Shown here: piece after piece, positions 5,946-10,852 of the stretch | Layout: the number at the start of each line of letters is the position of its first letter | Position numbering within the stretch: position 1 is the first letter of the stretch | Assembly (NCBI GenBank): GCA_900759335.1 | Contig: CAAEUX010000092.1 | Coordinates: 1-10,852 of the forward strand | Direction of reading: 5' to 3' | Source: an uncultured Collinsella sp. | GTDB taxonomy: Bacteria > Actinomycetota > Coriobacteriia > Coriobacteriales > Coriobacteriaceae | DNA: 10,852 nt | Translations under genes and position numbers: made by a program | The notes under the pieces: model-generated | Seen by the model: only the letters and a program-made list of their open reading frames with translations | Told to the model about the DNA's origin: nothing | Database searches by the model: none

Positions 5946-8096
5946 ATGGCATCAAAATACTCCATGAACGACCGTCCCAGCTGGCCTCGCCGCGCCATCG
6001 TTACCGCCGGCGAGCCCTACGGCAACAAGGGCCTTCACTTTGGCCACGTCGGCGGCGTCTTTGTCCCGGCCGACTTCTTCGCCCGCTTCCTGCGCGACCG
6101 TCTGGGCCGCGAGAACGTCATCTTCACCTCGGGCACCGACTGCTACGGCTCGCCCATCATGGAGAGCTACCGCAAGCTCAAGGAGAACGAGGGCTACGAC
6201 AAGTCCATTAACGAGTACGTCGAGTCCAATCACTCCCGCCAAGCAGCGACCCTCAACAACTACAACATCAGCTGCGATATCTACGGCGGCTCAGGCCTTG
6301 AGCCGGCTGCGCAGATTCACAACGAAGTGACCGCCGAGATTATCGAGCGCCTGCATGAGCAGGGCACCATCTCCAAGCGCTCCACGCTGCAGTTCTACGA
6401 CGCCAAGGCCGGCACGTTCCTCAACGGCCGTCAGGTGATCGGCCGCTGCCCCATCCAGGGCTGCAAGTCCGAGAAAGCCTACGCCGACGAGTGCGACCTG
6501 GGTCACCAGTTTGAGCCCGAGGAGCTCATCGCGCCCAAGAGCCAGCTCACCGGCGAGGTGCCCGAGCTGCGCCCGGTCGACAACCTCTACTTTGACCTGC
6601 CGGCCTACCTCGACTTTATGAAGACCTATACCGCCAAGCTCGCCCAGAACCCGCAGGTTCGCTCCGTGGTCTCCAAGACCATGGAGGAGTGGCTGCTGCC
6701 GGCCCAGCTCTACATCCAGAACAAGTTCCGCGAGGCCTTCGATGCCGTCGAGGATCAGCTTCCCGAGCACACCGTGCTGGAGCCCGAGGGCAACAAGAGC
6801 AGCTTTACCGTCACCTTCCCCAGCTGGAAGGAGCGCGACGATGCCCACGCGGTGCTCGCCAACGGCGGCGTGCGCTTCCGCAGCGGCAAGGCGCTCGTAC
6901 CCTTCCGCATCACCGGCAACATCGACTGGGGCGTTCCGGTGCCCGAGGTCGATGGCGTCTCCGACGTCACCTGCTGGTGCTGGCCCGAGAGCCTGTGGGC
7001 TCCCATCAGCTATACGCGCACCGTGCTCGCACGCGATGCCAAGGCCGCCGGCGTGACCGAGGGCGTCGCCGCCCAGGATGCCGCCCTCATGGGCGAGCCC
7101 GCCGCCGATTCCACGCAGGTCCCCGCGCCCACCTACCAGCACAGCTCGCTCGACTGGCGCGACTGGTGGTGCTCGGATGACGCACAAATCTACCAGTTCA
7201 TTGGCCAGGACAACATCTACTTCTATTGCATCGCGCAGACCGCCATGTGGGAGGCCCTGGGTTGGAACCTCACGCAGAGCACCGTCAGCGCCTGCTACCA
7301 CCTGCTCTACATGGGCAAAAAGGCAAGCTCGTCCTCGCAGACGCCTCCCCCGCCGGCAGACGACCTGCTCAACCACTACACCTGCGAGCAGATGCGCGCG
7401 CACTGGCTGTCGCTCGGCCTGTCCGAGAAGCCGGTGAGCTTTAGCCCCAAGGCATACGACACCCGCGTGACCAGCAAGGACAAGGACGGCAACGAGGTGC
7501 ACGCCTGCGACGACAAGCGCGTCATCGATCCGGCCCTTAAGGAAAGCGCCCTTTTGACCGGCGTCTTCAACCGCCTGGCCCGCAGCTGCTTCTACGGCGT
7601 CGCCGTCAAGGAGGGCGACGAGAGCCCCTATCGCAACGGTTGCATCCCCGCCGGCGCCGCCTCGGCCACCGTGGTGGAGGCCGCCGAGCAGGCCGCCCTC
7701 GCGTTTGAGCAGGCCATGTACAAGTTCGAGACGCACCGCGCGCTCGCTGTGTGCGACGACTACCTGCGCGCCGCCAACAAGCGCTGGAGCGACGCCTCCA
7801 AGGCTGCCAACAAGCTTGAGGGCGAGCAAGCCAATACCGCGATGACGCAGGCCCTCGTCGACGCCTTCACCGAGCTGCGCGTGGCGACCGTGCTCATGCA
7901 CGGCATCGTGCCGGCCGGCTGCGAGCTCATCTGCGAGTACTTCGACGTTGACCCGGTCGCCTTCTTTAGCTGGGATAACATCTTCGCCTCCACGGATGAG
8001 TTTGTGGAGAGCTTGGGCGAGAAGCCCGGCGAGCACCGAGTGAAGCCGCTGCCCCCGCGCTTCGACTTCTTTAGCAAGCACGAGAGCCAGTACTAA
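5946..8096 (+). CDS. Methionyl-tRNA synthetase-family protein with atypical KMSKS
   Basis: This 716-residue class I aminoacyl-tRNA synthetase of the MetRS type would load methionine onto tRNA if active. The Rossmann domain carries HFGH (31-34, the HIGH motif) and TSGTDCYGSPI (61-71). A knuckle with C168, C173, C183 and H187 resembles the MetRS zinc insert, with His in place of the fourth Cys. NIDWGVPVP (325-333) and FIGQDNIYF (418-426) match MetRS core strands. The KMSKS position reads KKASSSS (458-464), so the second, catalytically important lysine is lost. FNRLAR (541-546) resembles the start of the anticodon-binding bundle. There is no Trbp111-like C-terminal domain. AAGGAG at 5936-5941 supports ATG 5946. 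It could be the housekeeping enzyme of this lineage or a paralogue with another role, so I give no symbol. It is followed after 59 nt by an RNA methyltransferase gene, probably co-transcribed. Confidence 0.85.
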   Translation: MASKYSMNDRPSWPRRAIVTAGEPYGNKGLHFGHVGGVFVPADFFARFLRDRLGRENVIFTSGTDCYGSPIMESYRKLKENEGYDKSINEYVESNHSRQAATLNNYNISCDIYGGSGLEPAAQIHNEVTAEIIERLHEQGTISKRSTLQFYDAKAGTFLNGRQVIGRCPIQGCKSEKAYADECDLGHQFEPEELIAPKSQLTGEVPELRPVDNLYFDLPAYLDFMKTYTAKLAQNPQVRSVVSKTMEEWLLPAQLYIQNKFREAFDAVEDQLPEHTVLEPEGNKSSFTVTFPSWKERDDAHAVLANGGVRFRSGKALVPFRITGNIDWGVPVPEVDGVSDVTCWCWPESLWAPISYTRTVLARDAKAAGVTEGVAAQDAALMGEPAADSTQVPAPTYQHSSLDWRDWWCSDDAQIYQFIGQDNIYFYCIAQTAMWEALGWNLTQSTVSACYHLLYMGKKASSSSQTPPPPADDLLNHYTCEQMRAHWLSLGLSEKPVSFSPKAYDTRVTSKDKDGNEVHACDDKRVIDPALKESALLTGVFNRLARSCFYGVAVKEGDESPYRNGCIPAGAASATVVEAAEQAALAFEQAMYKFETHRALAVCDDYLRAANKRWSDASKAANKLEGEQANTAMTQALVDAFTELRVATVLMHGIVPAGCELICEYFDVDPVAFFSWDNIFASTDEFVESLGEKPGEHRVKPLPPRFDFFSKHESQY

Positions 8097-8155
8097 AGCA
8101 CGCCAGCAACGGCGTACCCGGAAAGTAGTCAATTTGGGACGGGAAGGAAAAACGG

Positions 8156-9259
8156 ATGTCCAAGCCGCGTCATCGTAAGCAGAAAAAGCAGGTTAAGCCC
8201 GAGCTCAAGCTTAGGCAGTTTGCCTCCACCGAGCTTTCCGACCAGCTTGCCGCCCTTCCCTGCGCCGCCGACCTGCCGCGCTTTATGGTCGACACGGTCG
8301 CCGGCGCCTATGCGCCCGCCGATGCCGAGCTCATGATCGAGGGCTTCGGCGCCGCGGCCACACGCCCGGTCACGCTGCGCGCCAATACGCTCAAGGCGAC
8401 CGCCGAGGACATCGCTGCGGCGCTCGATGCCGCCGGAATCGCCCACAACCCCGTCGCCTGGTACCCAGACGCCTTTATCCTGCCCGAGGCCCAGGTTTCT
8501 GATCTGTGGGACCTCGACATCTACCGCGACGGCAAGATCTACTTGCAAAGTCTGTCGTCCATGATGCCGCCGTTGGTCCTGGGCGCTCAGGCCGGCGAGG
8601 ACATCCTCGACATGTGCGCAGCCCCTGGCGGCAAGACAACGCAGATCGCCGCCCTCACCCAGGGCCAGGCACACCTCACGGCCTGCGAGATGAGCATTCC
8701 CCGCGCCGAAAAGCTCGAGTCAAACCTCCATCGCCAGGGTGCCAAAAACGTGCCCGTCATGCGCATCGACGCACGCGAGCTCGACGAGTTCTTCCGCTTC
8801 GACCGCATCCTGCTCGACGCTCCCTGCACCGGCACGGGCACCGTCATCAGCGGCAACGAGAAAAGCCTGCGCGGCCTCACTGAGCAGTTGCTGAGCAAGT
8901 GCGCCCGATCGCAGCGAGCACTTCTGGATCGCGCCATGGGGGCCCTCAAACCGAGCGGCACGCTCGTCTATTCGACATGTTCGATCTTGCCGCAGGAAAA
9001 CGAGGATGCCCTGCAAGAGGCCCTCGACAAGCACATGGACTGCGAGCTCATCCCCCTCGACAGCACGCCGAGTGAAAGCGAAGCACGCCGCGCCCGCGAA
9101 GCCGGTGAGGAACCGCGCATCGAGTGCAACGCCCTTACCGAGGCCATTGCCGCGGGCCACGTCTCGGCCATTGCCAACGGCATGCCCGGCACGCTGACCA
9201 TTCCGCCCAGTCGCGACTTTGAGGGCTTCTATATCGCCCTGGTCCGAAAACGCAGCTAG
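8156..9259 (+). CDS. RsmB/NOP2-family RNA (cytosine-5) methyltransferase
   Basis: The 367-residue enzyme should transfer a methyl group from S-adenosylmethionine to C5 of cytosine in rRNA or tRNA. A Lys/Arg-rich start (2-19) precedes an N-terminal RNA-binding region that includes RPVTLRANTLKA (70-81). The SAM-binding motif I is DMCAAPGGKT (152-161). Motif IV DAPCTGTG (221-228) carries C224, and motif VI STCS (273-276) carries C275; these are the two cysteines that form and release the covalent RNA adduct. The C-terminal PSRDFEGFYIALVRK (351-365) is typical. It is shorter than RsmB (about 430) and lacks the NusB-like domain, nearer to RsmF/NSUN6-type proteins, so the target base is uncertain. 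AAGGA lies 7 nt before the ATG. It lies 59 nt after the MetRS-like gene with no terminator between. Confidence 0.92.
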   Translation: MSKPRHRKQKKQVKPELKLRQFASTELSDQLAALPCAADLPRFMVDTVAGAYAPADAELMIEGFGAAATRPVTLRANTLKATAEDIAAALDAAGIAHNPVAWYPDAFILPEAQVSDLWDLDIYRDGKIYLQSLSSMMPPLVLGAQAGEDILDMCAAPGGKTTQIAALTQGQAHLTACEMSIPRAEKLESNLHRQGAKNVPVMRIDARELDEFFRFDRILLDAPCTGTGTVISGNEKSLRGLTEQLLSKCARSQRALLDRAMGALKPSGTLVYSTCSILPQENEDALQEALDKHMDCELIPLDSTPSESEARRAREAGEEPRIECNALTEAIAAGHVSAIANGMPGTLTIPPSRDFEGFYIALVRKRS

Positions 9260-9297
9260 CGCACGGATTCAAAACTCAACAAACTATCTCCGTGCGC
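9259..9297. terminator. Possible bidirectional terminator hairpin between convergent genes
   Basis: GCGCACGGA (9259-9267) and TCCGTGCGC (9289-9297) pair perfectly over 9 bp with a 21-nt loop. It spans the 24-nt gap between the stop of the methyltransferase gene and the stop of the small membrane protein gene; the right arm lies inside the latter. There is no T tract on either side, so it is only a candidate. Confidence 0.3.
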
Positions 9298-9454
9298 GCT
9301 TGTCCTGCTGGTCACGGCACTGCTTAAGTGCCTCGCGCTCCTTGCGCTCGGCCTTTTTGCCCTTAATGGCCGTGACCGCAAAGTAGATGACCGCGGCGGC
9401 AACGATTGCGCCCACGCATAGGCCAATCGAGCCTAACATTGCCGAGAATTCCAT
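9284..9454 (-). CDS. Small single-pass membrane protein (56 aa)
   Basis: This short reading frame encodes 56 residues. The first ~30 include a clear hydrophobic helix (GLCVGAIVAAAVIYFAVTAI, about 11-30). A highly charged, mostly basic tail follows (KGKKAERKEREALKQ, then CRDQQDKRARR). By the positive-inside rule the tail is cytoplasmic. Coding is supported by the Shine-Dalgarno AGAGGTGA 6 nt before the ATG at 9454, the sensible membrane-plus-basic-tail composition and the convergent layout. I do not recognise a family, and the function is unknown. It resembles the many small one-helix proteins of unknown role found in Actinobacteria. Confidence 0.75.
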   Translation of the reverse strand: MEFSAMLGSIGLCVGAIVAAAVIYFAVTAIKGKKAERKEREALKQCRDQQDKRARR

Positions 9455-9583
9455 ACCGCGTCACCTCTCTTTTGTATACGGGACATTCAAGATAGCACCT
9501 CGATTCCCGCCACCACAGCTCCTTCACGTTCGCCAGCCCTTCAGTCTAACGGATGGCGCGGCAGGGAAAAATCAACTCGTCAA

Positions 9584-9599
9584 ACGATTTAGCAATCGT
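9584..9599. promoter_or_regulatory. Short inverted repeat upstream of the barrel gene
   Basis: ACGATT (9584-9589) and AATCGT (9594-9599) flank TAGC, giving a 16-nt symmetric site about 50 nt before the ATG at 9647. Position and symmetry would suit an operator, but six-base arms arise by chance often enough that this is weak. The rest of the 192-nt spacer 9455-9646 shows no confident promoter. Confidence 0.25.
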
Positions 9600-9646
9600 A
9601 GCGCCGGTCGCACGCTGACGGGCGCACAACATAGAAACGGACCGCC

Positions 9647-10738
9647 ATGGATTCTCTCAACGATTTGAACGAGCGCGTCGACGCCTTTGTCGGCACCAGC
9701 TCCTTCGATACGCCCGCCGCGACCGACGATCAAGCCCCCATCGATGTGCCCGCCGAGGTTCACGAAGACGTCGTCGCCTCGGTCGACTTCTCCGAGGTTG
9801 AGCTTGCAGACGAATTTACCGAGCCCCAGGTGGCCGTAACCCCCAACGGCCTTTTGCCCATGGAGCCGCTGCCCATCGACGGACGCCTGCGCAAGGCGGC
9901 CCTCCGTATGCCCGATGAGATCGAGGAGGCCAGCGGCTTTACGCTCTTTGGCCGCCGCATCAAATCGCTCATCTACACCACCGACGTGGCGGTCATCCGC
10001 AACTCCAATGCCGACGCCGTGTTTGCCGTCTACCCCTTCACGCCGCAGCCCGCCATTACGCAGGCGCTGCTGACCGTTGCCGAGTGCCCGGTCTTTGTGG
10101 GCGTTGGCGGCGGCACCACCACCGGTAAGCGCTCCGTGCAGATGGCGGCCGTTTCCGAGATGCAAGGCGCGGCGGGCTGCGTGGTCAACTCCCCCGCTAC
10201 TGCCGAAATGGTCGAGCACATCACCAACATCGCCGACATCCCCGTCATCGCCACGGTCGTTCGCTGCGACGACGATGCTCACGCCAAGGTGCGCGCCGGA
10301 GCCAAGATTCTCAACATCGCCGCCGGCAAGAACACGCCCCAGGTCCTACGCGAGCTGCGCGAGCACTATCCCAACCTGCCGCTTATCGCGCCGGGCGGCA
10401 AGACGCCCGAGAGCATCCGTGAAACCATCGCCGCCGGCGCCAACGCCATCATCTGGACGCCGCCTTCGGCCCAGCAGCTACAGACCGACATGATGCAGCG
10501 TTATCGCAAGATGAAGGAAGACGCCACACCTGTCATCTCGCGCGACGATGTGCCCATTATCGACCAGGTCGCCGCCGCCGAGGTCAGCCAGGTTGAGAAC
10601 ATGAATCCCGACGTGCCGATTCCCGACGAAGTCATCGAGCGCGTCGCTTCAATCCACGAGCGCGTCGAGGAACATCGCGCCAACCGCGGCCTCAAGCCGT
10701 CACTGCACGGCTTTTTCTTCCGCGGAAAGAAACGCTAA
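9647..10738 (+). CDS. Uncharacterised alpha/beta-barrel protein with acidic N-terminal extension
   Basis: The protein has 363 residues. Residues 1-75 are acidic and low in complexity. About 76-285 is a compact alpha/beta domain with alternating hydrophobic strands: KSLIY (106-110), VFAVYPF (125-131), VFVGVGGGTTTGKR (149-162), GCVVNS (177-182), PVIATVV (199-205), ILNIAAG (221-227), LIAPGGKTPESIRET (246-260) and GANAIIWTPPS (264-274). The order and the GGKTPESI...GANAI segment resemble phosphate-binding ends of TIM barrels such as aldolases. From memory, homologues of the core are annotated vaguely as hydrolase or barrel-domain protein, without a known reaction. Residues 286-363 are a charged, probably helical tail ending in KKR. 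The ribosome site is weak (GAAACGGA). An insertion sequence starts about 25 nt after the stop, so its native terminator may have been separated or lost. Confidence 0.75.
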   Translation: MDSLNDLNERVDAFVGTSSFDTPAATDDQAPIDVPAEVHEDVVASVDFSEVELADEFTEPQVAVTPNGLLPMEPLPIDGRLRKAALRMPDEIEEASGFTLFGRRIKSLIYTTDVAVIRNSNADAVFAVYPFTPQPAITQALLTVAECPVFVGVGGGTTTGKRSVQMAAVSEMQGAAGCVVNSPATAEMVEHITNIADIPVIATVVRCDDDAHAKVRAGAKILNIAAGKNTPQVLRELREHYPNLPLIAPGGKTPESIRETIAAGANAIIWTPPSAQQLQTDMMQRYRKMKEDATPVISRDDVPIIDQVAAAEVSQVENMNPDVPIPDEVIERVASIHERVEEHRANRGLKPSLHGFFFRGKKR

Positions 10739-10768
10739 TCGTAACAGCAAGGCCCGCCCCACTGAACT

Positions 10769-10802
10769 GCCTCCCATTTCTTGGACATGAGAAATGGGAG
10801 GC
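10769..10802. repeat. 13-bp hairpin in the IS left end, covering the OrfA ribosome site
   Basis: GCCTCCCATTTCT (10769-10781) and AGAAATGGGAGGC (10790-10802) pair perfectly over 13 bp with an 8-nt loop. TTTCTTT follows, so it could pass for an intrinsic terminator of the upstream barrel gene. However, the right arm contains GGGAGG (10796-10801), the Shine-Dalgarno sequence of the frame starting 8 nt later. Hiding that site in transcripts entering from outside is a known protective device of insertion sequences. Confidence 0.7.
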
Positions 10803-10809
10803 TTTCTTT

Positions 10810-10852
10810 ATGCGCGTTGATTTGAGGGTGAAGCATGATGTCGAGGCCAGGA
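10810..10852 (+). CDS. IS3-family OrfA, N-terminal fragment (partial)
   Basis: Only 14 codons are in the window (MRVDLRVKHDVEAR, then open to the edge). GGGAGG lies 8 nt upstream of the ATG. The basic start would suit the helix-turn-helix OrfA of an IS3-family transposase. The identification rests on the IS150-like end just upstream, not on this short peptide. Confidence 0.55.
   Translation, partial: MRVDLRVKHDVEAR

Larger units (their letters stand above)
10763..10852 (+). mobile_element. Left end of an IS3-family (IS150-group-like) insertion sequence, truncated by the window
   Basis: TGAACTGCCTCCCATTTC followed by TTGGACA and then AGAAATGGGAGG closely follows the layout I remember for the IS150 left end (TGTACTGC, CCCATTTT, TTGGAC, GATGAAATGG). 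An open frame starts at 10810 with a good ribosome site. Only one end is in the window, so the right inverted repeat, target duplication and transposase body cannot be checked. Confidence 0.65.

Noticed and set aside
6291..8132. Long minus-strand frame opposite the MetRS-like gene
   Set aside because: The plus strand carries unmistakable synthetase motifs; the antisense product is low-complexity Ala/Gly/Val/Leu sequence without recognisable motifs.
1..10852. CRISPR array, tRNA/rRNA genes, prophage or restriction/defence genes
   Set aside because: No regularly spaced repeats, no tRNA cloverleaf or CCA end, and no protein with such signatures was seen.

Overview
The window is GC-rich, densely coding bacterial DNA. 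Codon bias, gene families and intergenic repeats suggest a gut coriobacterium close to Collinsella. That placement is inferred from memory of such proteins, not from a search.

Layout, left to right. Positions 1-218 hold a strong GC hairpin and copy 1 of a structured repeat. Positions 219-1019 (minus) encode a short-chain dehydrogenase that strongly resembles NADP-dependent 12-alpha-hydroxysteroid dehydrogenases. Positions 1308-3077 (plus) encode a large acidic, coiled-coil protein with a single C-terminal membrane anchor. Positions 3078-3378 are a gene-free spacer with a small tandem repeat and copy 2 of the structured repeat. A minus-strand operon follows, transcribed right to left: a DUF3267-type membrane zincin (5247-5813), queH (4661-5236) and queA (3379-4596). 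QueA and QueH catalyse the last two steps of queuosine synthesis on tRNA. Next, on the plus strand, come a divergent methionyl-tRNA-synthetase-family protein (5946-8096) and an RsmB/NOP2-type RNA m5C methyltransferase (8156-9259). Positions 9284-9454 (minus) encode a 56-residue single-pass membrane protein, and 9647-10738 (plus) an uncharacterised alpha/beta-barrel protein. From about 10763 the window enters the left end of what looks like an IS150-group IS3-family insertion sequence.

Several genes concern tRNA or rRNA (queA, queH, the MetRS homologue, the RNA methyltransferase), so the middle of the window has a translation and RNA-modification theme. The SDR, coiled-coil protein and barrel protein look unrelated to it.

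The most novel signal is the pair of about 145-nt repeats (73-217 and 3237-3380). They share long identical blocks. Where they differ, five base pairs in two helices change on both sides so that pairing is kept. Each also carries an identical 25-nt palindrome that lies 0-3 nt after the stop codon of a minus-strand gene. This points to a mobile or dispersed element under selection for structure, as RNA or as single-stranded DNA.
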